NCBI GenBank assembly: GCA_963965975.1
Contig: OZ014419.1
Span: 620,001-684,000, forward strand
Origin: Xestospongia bergquistia
Lineage: Eukaryota; Porifera; Demospongiae; Haplosclerida; Petrosiidae
Direction: 5' to 3'
DNA: 64,000 bases
This document shows positions 24,301 to 36,964 of the stretch, in pieces (position 1 is the first letter of the stretch; every line of letters begins with the position of its first letter). Below the pieces are notes generated by a model. The model saw only the letters and a list, made by a program, of their open reading frames with translations, was not told the DNA's origin and did not search any database. The translations under genes were made by a program, and so were the position numbers.

Positions 24301-27300
24301 GTTTTAAAATATTGGACCTGATTATTCTCTGTGAGAACAAAGAATCTTCTGCGACGAATTTTGCCTTCCTTTACTAACCAGCCTGAGATAAATGGATCAA
24401 TGAATGATACAAATGAATCAATAAAACAAGCACCTTTATGTTGACAACTACTGAGGATGTCTAGATCTCCAACAGTGTATTTCTTTGGGGAGAGTGCTAT
24501 TAATAGAACAATATTCTACTGTTTTTTCATTGAAAGTTGTATACTGACCTCCAATCCATTGATGCATAGCAGATGGACTCTCTGCCACCAAATTATATAA
24601 ACGTCCTACTGTAACAACAGCAAATGAATTAGGTCTAGAGAAAAGGAAGGAATAAATGAAGTGAATGTGGCTTAAATGAGAAAACCAAACCTTCTTTCTT
24701 GATCTCCAGCAGTTACAGATTCAATAGAGTCAACATCAAAGGTACCCTCAGCATTACGAGGATCTATCTCGTGTGACAAAAGACTTTTCACTTTGGCTTC
24801 TGGCATCCCACGTACTCGTCGTATAAGCTCCACCCACTCACTAAAACAAAAGATGTTGCAAAGTGTCTCATTATGATTAATGTCAAGTTACCGTCTGTCA
24901 GCATCTGTGTCAGCTGTTAAATGATAAGTTCTGGCTTGTGTGATAAGTCCAAATGCATGCTCTCTTGAACCTCCTTCTTCAATAATCCCTCTGTATGTAT
25001 AGATATCATGTGACCAAAGTCATATGATTGGTTGTTGCTCACGTGACATCGGTAAGTTCAATTACTCCCAATGGCTTAGCACTCTCTAAGTCATCTTCAC
25101 CATAATAGGTTAGTGTCTTACCACGTAGAACAAAGTAACGTTTCTTCCAGTTACGTCTGGATTGATAGATGAATGGACAGATGAATGGATGAAGAGATTA
25201 GATTAATGATTCCAACTACATGTGTGTGATACTTACCTGCCAAGTGTTCCTGTACCACTCCCTTTTTTCAACAACCAGCCTTGTTTGATTGCATCCTAAT
25301 TAAGCGAATAGTTAAAAAAAGAAAAATTGAAACATTACAATACTTGTTTAGTGTTGAAGAACATGAATAGATCATCCTTAATTATGCACCAATAACGTTT
25401 CCAACCCTCTCGTTTGTTGCCCTTCATTAAAAGATATCCTTCAATAGTTTGATCATCATCATATCTAAATTGAATGGGTTATCAGTCAAAAATTAGACAC
25501 ACAAAACCAAATTTACATACGTCATCAGTTGTCCTTCTGGTTTAAACTTTCGAGAGTGAGGATCTTGTTCTGTCTCTTCATCACTCTTCATTTCTTCAAA
25601 TCCACTTTCATATTCATCATCATCTTCATATATTTCAGTTTCATCTAATCCCAATGCACCCTATAATTAACAACAATAGATTTGATATATTACTAATAAG
25701 TAGCAGCTGTTTATCTATCTGACTCTCTGTCTGTCTGTCCATTCAATTGTTTGTAAGTCCATTATCTTTCTAATCATCTATCCATTATACCTGGAAAGCT
25801 TTCAATGCAAAATCAAGATCCCCTATAATAGCATAAGCATCTTCAGCCTCTTGTCTCAGTCTCATATCTTCATCTTCTATCTCACGAGCAGCTCTCTCAG
25901 CTTCTGCTTGTAACTTTTCCAACTCTTCTCTCTTTTTACGTTCTTCTTCTTCTAATCGACGTTCTTCTTCTTCCCTACGCTTTCGTTCCTGCTCTTGAAA
26001 TCTTCTCTCATCTTCCAGTCGTTGCTGAACGCAAATAAAATGATTTTTATAACAACAGGAGACACACTCACTAGCTCCATAGCTTTAGCAATAGCAGCTT
26101 GTTTCTCTTCCTCTTCTTTTCTCTTTCGAGCCTCTTCAGCTTCTTTACGTTGTCTTTCTTCTTCCTCCAGCTGTGTATTCAAGCATAAAGGTCAAAGTGC
26201 ACAGAAGTAATCTAGTAACTGACCCGTCGTCTCATCTCCTCAGCTTCTCTTTCTTTCCTTTCTCTCTCAAGACGTTCCAATTCACTATTTTAAAAGAAGG
26301 TATTAATAGATGATGATATAATCTATGTTCATACCGTTTCCTTTCTTCTTCTCTTCTTCTCTCTTCCTCACGTCTTCTTTCTTCTTCAATTCTCTTTTGT
26401 TCCAAGAGGTAAGCATATAATATTCTTGCTTGACGTGCTCTCTCATACTAAAAGTCCACAAGTAACGATCATTAATTAATAATATTATTAATGGTTAAGT
26501 AACAATCATTAATTAATTAATAATATTATTAATGGTTATTAAGTAACAATCATTCATTCATTGTCTTAGTATAGTATCTTACTTTTTGGATAACAATAGC
26601 AGCCCAACGCAATTTTTGATATCTTCTCCAAAAAATAAAACCCTAACACAAAGATCATGTGATTGTCATATGAGAATCACATGATTATCCTACCTTGCAG
26701 TATTTTTGAATTTGAACAATAAGCACTTTAGTCCTGAGGTATCGTTTTCTAAAGAGACACTACAATGATGTTCAACTATCTTAGTTACTAACCTGGTAAT
26801 GTACATTAGTACAACATAATATATTATTTCATAAACAGATCTCAATTCTTCATCACGTTTCCTTTCTAACTGGCGCTCTAGATTTTCCCGGTAGAATACC
26901 TACAAAATCATATGACAATGAAGCAAGTACATGAATCTATCACATGACTGTCATGAGACCATATACTGACTTTTGTCTTGCCCATCTGCCAGTCTCTCTG
27001 TGCAGTATTATCATCGTAGTGTTTCATAATAGTAACACAGCAGTCAAAAGTCCCTTTACCATCAAGACCAAGATTACGTCCAAGTACATTATAACGAGAC
27101 AAAAAGTCTTCAAAACTTCGTCGAACAGGGTATCCAGCACGTCTGATACGAACAGTTTCCATCATACCAGAGTACTTTAGTTGATTGAGAACCATTTGAG
27201 GTATAAAGTTATCAGCTGTCTTGGCTCCATTAGGTTTTATACAGCGGACAAAATAAGGATTGGCTTGACCCAGTTCAGTCATGAGAGAATGGAGAGACGT

Positions 27301-30300
27301 CTGAAAAGTACCAGAAAATATCCTGAAATTTACTGAGGTTGTTCAGTAACGCAAACCTTAAATTGAGAGCTGACAGTGGCTTTCTTCTTTGCCCCAGCAC
27401 GACGATCCATTTTAAAGGCACGCCCACCTGATGCTCCACCCTCTTCATCAAGTGTCATGTGAGCAAACAAATCATAAACATAGTCAGACCTTGAAAAGTC
27501 AGGAAATTATTAGTATATTATTAGTAAGTATATACTTTGTATCCTTGAGAACTTTGAGCATGTCGTCACGAAAACTGTCTCTGTTCTTTTCTAATAGACC
27601 TTCAACATCATAAAAAACCTCTCCAGCATAATGGCGGATACCAAACTTGAGGTTGTTAACTTTAGGTTTGATGTAAAAGGCATTGTCCTGTAGGTCATGT
27701 GTTTCAAAAACTTGTCATGTGATTTTCATGTGATCACCTTATGTCCATTGTGTAGCTTTTCCAGTAAACTCTTATCAGTTCCTTTGGGAAATCGACTCTC
27801 TTCATTTAACAGATCCAAAATACCTAGTTTCTATGGCAACAAGAGATGTTAACATCAATTAATTATTCATTATTACTCTTTCAATGAGATTCAGACATTC
27901 AGCATTATCAACCCAATCTATATCTGCCCAGTCAATGCCTTCTCTAAAGGTCAGAGGTCAAAGGTCAGGTGTACAACTAAGTGACCTTGTCTTACTTGCT
28001 ATATTCATGTTGTTCCAGTGAAAAAATATGTTTGTTGAAATACTCTTGAAGTTTCTCATTAGCAAAGTTAATGTTGAACTGTTCAAAACGATTTACCTAT
28101 GTATAACATAGATATTACTTAATAACTAGTCATTAACTACTTAATAACTACTTACTAGCTAGTTACTTTAATAACAAACCTCAAAATTTTCAAATCCAAA
28201 GATATCCAAAACTCCGACAGTAGCAAAAGGTTTCTTTCCACGAATACGAACATTGATCTTTTCCAGAATCCATCGGAAGGTGTTTGCATATAAAGACATA
28301 GACAAAGAATCCCGAGAGTCAACAGCCTATAACATTGATAAAATATCTTATCTTAGTACTACAGCTTTACTTGTTCCAATGTAAGGGGTGTGGTTATCTC
28401 CTCCCCTCTTAGTTTCATGAACTTTTGTGTCAAAGCATCTCCAAGACGATAAGCATCAAGACCAAGAAGTGAAGCAGCTGATTCAAGAACTAGAGGAGAG
28501 AAATAAAGTATAGATCAGACAAGAAGTATGTCTTTTACTTGACTTGTCTGATATCTGTGCACCACCTGCTGTAGCAAAAGAAATGTTACCAATTTTTAAG
28601 ATTCCCGCTAAAACAGACAGCATCTCTTGAAACGATTCCGATGGCACTTTCATAATATCAAATGCTTCCTAAAGTAACACAGCATAATGTTGTAAGTATG
28701 TACAATTATTGTGAACACAATATATGTACCTTCATTCGGGCAAAATCATTTTGATCATTAATGGTAGGGTCACTTGTACATCCACTTTGATTAAGATAAT
28801 GATATGCCTCAGGACTTGATAAATGATATTTCTCTAAAAAAATAATAAGATACCGCAATCTGTTTGTTCATTTTTTCATCTATCCATCCATCCATCCATC
28901 CATCCTTCCATCCATCCATCTATCCATCCATCCATCCATCCATCCATCTATCCATCCATCTATCCATCCATCCATCCATCCATCCATCCATCCATCCATA
29001 CCTTTGTCTGTATCGGAAGTCCCAGCTAACATTGCATAAAAAACATGAAAATTTCTTTCCATAGGATTCTGACGGACAACACGATTCTTTTCCAAGAGAT
29101 CTGATCACACAAAGTTAAGGATATATCACATGACAAACACATGATCACATTCAACTTATATCAAAAAGGATACAATCAGTTATTTGTCCACCAATAATGT
29201 TGCCTTCTGGGGCAAAACTCAACAGTATAAACTTCCCAAATCGACTACTATTGTTATTGTAAACAGTCTTAGCATTGCCAAATGCTTCAAGAATGGGACT
29301 GAAAATGAAACAATATTGAAATCACTAACATTAAATAACTTGTTAGAACATACCTGCTCTGCAATATAGCCTCCTCTACAGCATATCTACCAGCTGCTGA
29401 TGGACACGCCTGTTGACTCATAGCCGATAAATATCCCAAAATAAACTTTGTTGATTCCGTCTTTCCAGCACCACTTTCACCACTAACAATATACCAAACA
29501 GTAACATCTCCATTTCTATTTGTTACTTACCTGATCAATACACATTGGTTTTCTTTTTTCCGCCACATCGACTCATATACTTCATTGGCAATAGCATAAA
29601 TGTGAGGAGGGAGATCCCCTAGTTGTCTCTTCATGTATCTCTCCATTGTATCAATACCATAAACACCATCAATTAATTTGTATGGATTGACAGCGGACAA
29701 TATAGAGCCAATGTAGGTCTGTGTATGAAGGGGTTAATAATTGACAGGGTTACTATTGGTTACGATGCTTACATAAATGATATCATTCTGGTATCTCTGA
29801 TAAATGTTATATAAAATGGAGGCCTCATGAAGATCACCAAGAGATGCCATGTCCTCAACACTCTCTATGCTAGTTTCATGCATTGGAGTAACATTATCAT
29901 GAGTGAGTGAGGAACGTGGGTAGGTACATTGCTATGTGGGTTGTGTATGAGGGAGAGAGAGAATGAGAATTATAATTATAATATAGTTGTATCTAATTCA
30001 CCTCTCCATATTTGCTCACAAAAGTGACCTCATTGGCTGTGACATTACTTATGGTAGCAGGAACCCATTGTTTATTAACAACAACCCACACATGATTACC
30101 CTATAGTTGATATAAAAATAATAACATCACGATATGATACGATACGATATGATTGATTTATCTTGAGCAACTGTAACTTAATAGGAAGTCCTTTGTCCTC
30201 AGAGACATAACATTCTATAGTTACTAACATTATATACTATGTAAGTATCTATTTGTCATATATTTTAATATATTATATTAATGATGAGGCCAAATATTAA

Positions 30301-31163
30301 CAGAACACAAAATATTACATCATTAACAACAATAAATAAATATTTATTATATTATATAATATCAACACTTAAATCATAATATTATAATATAACCTACTAT
30401 AATAATTCATAACAATTATATCATAGTAGTAATAATAAATTAAATATTTGTATTAAGACAACAAGCAAATAACAAGTTGTCTTAGATCTGTTACAAACTA
30501 ATATTTCCACTAACTACTTCATTAACCATCTGTGGACATATCGATTATATTACACATAACTTACTATATAAATTGATATGTCATGTAACTAATATTGTTC
30601 AATATAATGTATATTAATATGGAACATGTGTAATTTATATAGGTTGAGTGTCTTAATTCAATTATAATATCACCTTATAAAAATTGACATGAAAGGTTAA
30701 TTAAATATATGAATAATAAATACATGTACATGTATTTACCATTAATAGCAATACTACTAATATGGTCATATTACACATCACCACATGTAAAAGATAACTC
30801 TATATACTGTGGTTACTGGTGAGTAGCCACTGAAGATATTGAAACACTTACAATTATCTATTAAGACAAAAATCAACAAGATATATTTATCGTTTTCTAT
30901 ATAGTATAATCTGTTATAGTGTGATATGATTACCAACAAATGACATAATTTGTTAAAACATACTTGAACTGAAATTGAAAATGATCCTTCCAGTGTGAAT
31001 TAATCAAAATAATACTATATGCAATAATATTTTAAATAGTATAATGAACTATGAAGTAATATATAGCTAGTAGAGGGAGCTATATGACATGTATAATATT
31101 GAGGGAGGGAGCTAAATGTACTATCATTATTGAACTCACAGTTTGCCAGACTGCAGTTGCCAT
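21367..31163 (-). CDS. MYO10: Myosin X (unconventional myosin, PH-MyTH4-FERM tail)
   Basis: Filopodial actin motor. The start is a 24-nt first exon at 31140-31163 (MATAVWQT), separated by a 1-kb intron from [19 protein letters not shown]. The motor domain shows the P-loop [11 protein letters not shown] (near 29460), [16 protein letters not shown], the actin-binding region [12 protein letters not shown] and [22 protein letters not shown] (near 27150). IQ motifs follow around 26450-26760. A Glu/Arg/Lys-rich helical stretch ([17 protein letters not shown]) resembles the single-alpha-helix of myosin X. Next are acidic linker and PH-domain exons (about 23800-25650), MyTH4 (near 23100-23800) and FERM ([27 protein letters not shown]). 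The tail ends [15 protein letters not shown] then TAA; vertebrate MYO10 has almost the same KLMKAYIS motif. The gene spans 9.8 kb with about forty short introns. The domain order is complete, so I consider this a full-length orthologue. Confidence 0.95.
26461..26560. repeat. Two-copy AT-rich direct repeat with palindromic core in MYO10 intron
   Basis: A unit of about 45-50 nt (AACAATCATTAATTAATAAT.../...TATTATTAATGGTT) occurs twice in tandem. Each copy contains the palindrome ATTAATAATATTATTAAT. A third partial AACAATCATT follows. Confidence 0.7.
28877..29000 (+). repeat. ATCC microsatellite abutting a MYO10 splice donor
   Basis: About 120 bp of ATCC (GGAT on the transcribed sense) fill a MYO10 intron. 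On the minus strand the exon ends ...GACAAAG and the donor GTATGG runs directly into the GGAT array. The same array type is in RECK introns. WMDGWMDG and HPSIHPSI frames are artefacts. Confidence 0.9.
30101..31139 (-). other. MYO10 intron 1 (about 1 kb, AT-rich)
   Basis: The largest intron I can define in the window. It is very AT-rich and holds scattered TATAAT/ATTATA repeats, a GATACGATAC microrepeat near 30130 and an ACATGTACATGTATT palindrome near 30720. No coding exon is seen. As a first intron it may hold regulatory sites. Confidence 0.5.
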
Positions 31164-31392
31164 GTTTAGTAATAGAAATATCTTCTCCTAACTTGTGCCT
31201 GTTTTTGTCTAAGATGCCATGGATTTCACAAATCTGAAAGGCAGTTTACAGATTGTATTCAATTCGCACTACAGTTGTGTGATATGCCTCTAGCAAGAAG
31301 AAGGATGGTCATTCACCAATTAACAACTAATGAATATTAATTAGATGAATATCTAATAGATTACTGGGTTGGGCTTCTCCGCTTCACACAAT
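31164..31392. promoter_or_regulatory. 229-bp divergent spacer MYO10 / SNF8
   Basis: Head-to-head spacer between the MYO10 and SNF8 start codons. It has no CACGTG and no evident TATA box. It contains ATTAATTAGATGAATATC-type AT-rich sequence and a CTTCTCCGCTTC pyrimidine stretch close to the SNF8 start. Confidence 0.4.
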
Positions 31393-32561
31393 ATGGCTGC
31401 TAGGAGAAGAGGAATTGGAGCTATTAACAAAGGAAAGATAGACAAGGTTTTTTTATAAAGTAAATACTTCCTATGTACTTGTTTCTTAGGAAAAATTTGC
31501 CGCTAAGAAAACTGAAATAGCTGATTTACAAATCACTCATGTAATGTTGTCGCTACTCTGCCCACACTGTTTAATTTTTTATTACATCATCTAGATAGCC
31601 GGTCAATTGGACACATTTAAGAAACACTTGGAGGAGTTTGCAACAAAACACAAAAATGAGATTCGTAAAAATCCTGAGTTTAGAAACCACTTTCAACAAA
31701 TGTGTGCTCGTATTGGTGTAGATCCTCTAGCATGTAAGTCATGTGACCGTCATGTGAATATAATGTGATTCCTTCACAGCTAGTAAAGGATTTTGGGCTC
31801 AAACATTGGGAGTGGGTGACTTTTACTATGAGGTATTTATAATTAAGTTTTATTAAAGGATTCTTACTCTTATAACTGGTTAGTTAGGTATTCAAATCAT
31901 TGAAATATGCTTAGCAACCAGAGAAAGAAATGGAGGTTAGTATTTTATTTAATTCTTTGTCTCTGTGTTCAACTCTTATTCTCAAGGTCTGATGACATTC
32001 GAAGAACTTAGAAAACGTGTGTTGGCATCTAGTGGTAAAACGCGACAGGATGTGAGCGAGTAAGTCCCTTTACATATTTAATTAAGATAAGGTGTGCCCT
32101 TTTTTGTTAATAGAGACGATTTAGCACGTGCAATTAAAAAACTCAGAGTTTTAGGAGGTGGATTTACTGTTGTCCCTGTAGGTGGGCGTCGGCTAGTCCA
32201 GTCCGTTCCAGGAGAATTAAATATGGACCACACTGCTGTCTTACAGAAAGCTGAGGTTTAATGGACTTTAATAATATAATTAATTATTGTCTCCACCCAC
32301 AATTGATAGGCTACTGCATATGTTTCTGTGTCGTCATTAGTTAATGATCTTGGATGGACTGAAATTAGAGTTAAAAATGTTTTGGTAAGTGTGGTTTGTG
32401 TGATGGCTGTATGACCACACCCACAATGCATGTAGGAACACTTAATTAGAGAGGGAATGGCATGGGTAGATGACCAAGCAGAGGACAATGAGAGATGGTA
32501 TTGGTTTCCAGGGTTATTTGGAAGTGATGTCATGATGATGTCATCTTTAAAGTTAAAGTAA
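31393..32561 (+). CDS. SNF8: SNF8 / VPS22 / EAP30, ESCRT-II subunit
   Basis: ESCRT-II core subunit for sorting ubiquitinated membrane proteins into multivesicular bodies. The start at 31393 (MAARRRGIGAINKGKI) matches the conserved RRGxG N-terminus of the family. Exons then give QLDTFKKHLEEFATKHKNEI, FRNHFQQMCARIGVDPLAS, KGFWAQTLGVGDFYYEVG, QIIEICLATRERNGGLMTF, LARAIKKLRVLGGGFTVVPV, winged-helix 2 (SVSSLVNDLGWTEIRVKNVL) and EHLIREGMAWVDDQ...WYWFPGLF near the end. It stops after SSLKLK. About 255 aa, the normal family length. Confidence 0.95.
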
Positions 32562-32859
32562 ATCAACTTTCTTAAATCAATACTTTTAAATTTTTTGTAA
32601 ATTAACAATTATAATATTATGTTGCTAAAATTTGAATACATTTCATTGGATCAAGAGCTTTCTCTGTTATCAAGTGGTTTGTAACCTAGTTCTTGGTTCA
32701 ATTGCTTTTATTTAGTAATTGAAAGACACTTTTAGAAGTAGAAGAATCATACATATGAAAATAACTCAACAAAAAATATATATATTTCAATGAAATGGAA
32801 TAAAAACTAATTTACAAAATGATAATTTGATTAAGGGGAGAATATAATTTGTTTGTGTT

Positions 32860-34251
32860 CTAAATTGATTCATATAATTTTATCAAGGTGTTTAATCCAA
32901 GCATATAACCTTCATCTGGTCCGTCATATCTTACAGGATCATTGACAAAACCACTATGAGTTAGGTTAGCAAAATCTATCATTCTCACGTCGACAAGTGG
33001 TGGTATAGAATCTAATGTTTGTGCTGTAGGAGTTGGGTTAGTACCATCCAAATTTGTTGTCAATATAGGAACAGTGTTTTGAGAGATACCAGTGTCCTGA
33101 TTTAGTGGGTTGTCTTCTTCACCTTCATATAATATTAACAATGAACTAGAAAAAAATCGATAAGTATTCAGTTTACTAATAACATTTTTTAATTTGGTAA
33201 GTTTCTTGGTAATTTCCTGTGCGACATCCAGTCTGTGTGTTTGGCCATTGAAGACAAACATTTTCAAATTATCAAATAAAGCTTGCTCAGTGAAGCCATT
33301 TCCATAATATTTGGCATAACAATGGTAGCTTTTCTTTAAAGTGTTATAAACCTAATGGAAAAAGTATCAAAATTTCGAAATAAAATTACTATTGTTGTCT
33401 TACGTGCATGCCTCCAAGACGTATACCTAACTTCAGTGATGTTGTAGAAGCTGACCTATCCATATGTTCTTGTCTCTTATTGGCACTCATAACATCAGTG
33501 TAAGATCGAGTTCCTACTTTTAAATCAAGAATACAAGGACATCGATATTTACCAGTTAGATTTTCAAGAACAATGTACTCTGAAGGGTGAGAGAGGAAGA
33601 ATAAAAGAAACTGTTAAATGACCTTTAAACTCTACCATGCATTTCTGAGTCTTGTTTTTCCAGTCCTTTAGAAAACACACCTAAACGAACTTGAGTCCAA
33701 GGACTAGGGAAACCATCTCCTATTGAAAGTTACATGTTGTGCTAGAGGTGGTAATTAAATGTTTACCGTCACTAGGTGTGAATGGTATCTCATGACATTC
33801 TGTTCGGGTAGGATCATTCCTCATGGAACATTTCAAGACTTGCAATCTTTCAAGTTCCTCCTCTTCTGATACTGTTATTCCCACACTGGCCTCACAGACT
33901 GTCTTGCTGGGAGCTAATGATCTAGGATGGCTGTTATAAGGGTATGCAATGTATTGGAGCTCTCCTGTGTCACCTTTTGTAAATTGAACTAGGATGGCAC
34001 CTAAAATTATGAATGAAGGATACCACTGTCAAACTCTATACTACTTGTTAAGGACTTGTATTATATGGACGATTCTTACCATGATATTGTGGAGCAAATT
34101 CTTTCAGGTCTTCCGGAATCGTATCATAGAACAATTTCTCTCGACTAACCAGTGGCTTGCAAATGAGATCTTTGTTGATCTCCAGGACAAGAAAATGGCC
34201 CCCTACTTGATGGTTAAATGGACGTAACAAAAGCGATGAAAAATCTTCCAT
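32860..34251 (-). CDS. IP6K: Inositol hexakisphosphate kinase (IP6K)
   Basis: Makes the pyrophosphate 5-IP7 from IP6. The start at 34251 (MEDFSSLLLRPFNHQVGGH) matches the LEPFVHQVGGH start of vertebrate IP6Ks, with CKPLVSREKLFYDTIPEDLKEFAPQYHG next. The hallmark PxxxDxKxG motif is PCILDLKVGTR (near 33530). KLGIRLGGMHVYN, the YRFFSSSLLILYEG segment (SSLL motif) and VDVRMIDFANLTH (IDF catalytic motif, with DFAN instead of the common DFAH) follow. It ends GLNTLIKLYESI at 32860. A longer frame upstream of MEDF exists, but MEDF fits the family start. It is head-to-head with ZSWIM2 (207 bp). Confidence 0.93.
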
Positions 34252-34458
34252 CGTGCAAAAAAATGCAAAAGTCACTCTACAACAACAATGAACAAAATTT
34301 CTCTTCCTGTCACGTGATGACCGTGTTGCCATGGTTACAAACATATGGCGTCTTTTACGAACTGTCACGTAGTTTATTACAAATAATTATTGTTCCTCTA
34401 AAACTTTAGCTCTCTCTATATAGCAGCACGCCTTTATTTCACAAGTAACTCTGCGAAA
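34252..34458. promoter_or_regulatory. Divergent promoter IP6K / ZSWIM2 with TCACGTGA
   Basis: A 207-bp spacer. CACGTG lies at 34311-34316 within TCACGTGA, preceded by an ETS-like CTTCCTG, and a related GTCACGTAG lies near 34365. This arrangement suggests a shared E-box promoter. Confidence 0.5.
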
Positions 34459-36846
34459 ATGTCGCGCAGTGTGTCATGGAGACGATTGTGTACTGACTTA
34501 GTCAGTAAGAGAATACAAGAAGCACTCCAATCCATTGTGTATATACTCCACCAGACAGGACCAACTGGTTATGTTATAAAGAAAGAAGGAGAAGATAAAA
34601 AACATAAGGTAACACAACAACAGACGATGATGGCTCATTTATACTCCTAACTGACATAGGTTTTTCTCGGAGATCCACATACTTGCACATGTTCTGTTTA
34701 TAAGAAAGAAAAAGAGTTGTGTATACATATATTATGGTAAAATAACTATACTACAACTGATACTATATTTATACTAAAATTAGGCTGCTTCTCAAGAAGT
34801 TCAGAATTCCTAAAGACCATCCTGGTAGGTACAATTGCTAAAATATAATTGAGAGTATCTGAGAGACTATGTCTAATAGTATATACTGTCTAAATGTCTA
34901 AAGTGTTAATATTAATACTTTATGTGCATCAAAGTGCATATCTCACTTATGTGAGTACATGTATCATCTTATTATGTATATGCAGTCATTTTTCAACTTG
35001 GATTGGTTGAACGAGAGATAAATGAAGTCCTCCTTGGATACTTGACACGACAAAATCCCAATGAAAAAGATGGTACTAATAAAATTCCCTCTTGTGGATC
35101 ATGTGATCAACGACCCATTGCTTCTGATGACATGTGTCCCATTTGTCAAGATGAGTTACTGAAAATACCTCAAAGACTCAGCTACTGCAGGTAAGAAGAG
35201 TTAACCAAGAGATGTTATATTGTGTACTTAGATATGGATGTGGAAAAAGCATTCACTTGAAGTGCATTAAAGTATGGGCTGAACATCAAAAGTCCCAAGG
35301 AGAAACAGAGATCATCTGTCCTCTTTGCAGAGAAAAGTTCTGTTCATTTAAGGTTTGTTCATTACAATATTAGAATCACTAAGATGGCTGTTCTATTACA
35401 TTATATAGGAACTGAGTCATGAATTACACAGCAGGACAAAAAGAACAGGCACAAAAGCAGGAAGAGAATCACTCCATTTTGGAAATGCATGCAACCAATG
35501 TCAAGTTTGTCCTATAGCTGGCAAATGTTACAAGTACATGAGAAATGATCATATATAAAGTGACAACCTGGAACATTTTGTAGGTGCACTTCCTGTCCTA
35601 ATTTCTATCTATGTCACCCGTGTTTTGCAGCTAATCATCATCCAACTCATTCTTTCCATTTTAAACAAGTAAAACATTGATTCATAACTTTGCATGCATT
35701 AAAAATTTTTATAGCACCCAAGTCATCCTGGGCGTCCAGCAGTACGTCCAACACTACTTTCCTCTTTTCCTCAATCTTTCATTGATAACATTCAAACAAG
35801 AGATCTCACTGAGAATGATTATGATCTTCTTTTACAGTTGGACAACCCTCATCATTCTTCATTAATGATAGGAGCTCCCTCTTCATCCTCCTCCATTTCT
35901 CAACATATCCTGAACTCATTCAATACAGAACCATTGGATCATAATAGTCTGCTAATAACATCCGGAGCCACATGTCAGATCTGCTCAGAGCCATTCCAAC
36001 GAGGAGAATGGATCAGAAAATTGCCTTGCAAACACAAGGTACACTAGTAAATGTATAGTTTAATACATTTACTAATGTTTTAAACTTTTAGTTTCACAGA
36101 GAATGTATTGACAGTATAATTAGAAATGAAGGATGTACTGCTTGTCCTATTGATGGAAGAACCCTCTTTCTTTCTGAGGCTCAAAGCATGAGACAATCCA
36201 GGATCAACAGTACGACCAACCGTCAAGGTCATCATCATAGGACAGGTCATCTTCTCTCTAGTCAAGAACATCAACCGCTAGTTGAAGATATCAGTATCTC
36301 AGTATCAGGTCATGGACTTTGTGATATCAATGGAAGCAGGAGACAACAACAGTCTAGGTACATACATAAATAAAATACTTGATCAATGCTACTGTATAAA
36401 TTTCTAATAGAACTCATCTTCCAGCCATTACTTCACAAGCTAAATCCTCCTCTGCTATTTGTCGAGGAAGTGTTCTTAATACTCCAGAGCATTTGCCTTC
36501 AAGAGAATCCCAATTTACAGCAGATTTCAGTCTACAAGTCACTTCATTGTCCTCCAGCAGTTCCAATAGCCAGTCTCCAAGTATATCGTCTTCAAACAAA
36601 AGAAGAGCAAGTCAAGGTGACAAAATGGACACTTTAGACAGAAGAGGACATAGAACACGACGACATCACAGCTTCCAGACAGTAAGTCTTGTAGCTAAAG
36701 CATGTGAGAAATCAAGGAAAGAAGAAAAGGAGAGATTACCAAAAATTATGCCTGAGATAAAGACAATACATTCAACATTACATGTATCAAGTCTACACTG
36801 TTTACCACCTATCAATAACAGTACAGAGTTAATGAATACAAGTTAA
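34459..36846 (+). CDS. ZSWIM2: ZSWIM2-like SWIM/RING/ZZ E3 ubiquitin ligase
   Basis: Architecture and order match ZSWIM2 (MEX), an E3 ligase known from mammalian testis. The start at 34459 (MSRSVSWRRLCTDLVSKRI) is followed by a SWIM zinc finger with CTCSVYKKEKELCIH (CxCxnCxH). Next come a first RING (CPICQDELL...YCRYGCGKSIHLKCIKVW...CPLCREKF), a ZZ finger (CNQCQVCPIAGKCYKCTSCP...CHPCF...HPTHSF) and a second RING-H2 (CQICSEPFQRGEWIRKLPC...FHRECI...CPIDG). The Ser-rich C-terminal third (residues encoded about 36420-36846) lacks recognisable domains and ends INNSTELMNTS. It is tail-to-tail with the DEX1-like gene, 118 bp apart. Confidence 0.92.
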
Positions 36847-36964
36847 TAATTATATTTATAATTTATAATTCCCTTCAATCAACTTTACATTGACTAAGTG
36901 TAACATATGTACACAAACTATTGAAAAATAAAATTAAAAAATTAAATGGGGCTATTTGCAGTCA

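Noticed and set aside
34252..34368. N-terminal extension of IP6K (MTVRKRRHMF...)
   Set aside because: Would run through the shared promoter; MEDFSSLLLRPF matches the usual family start.
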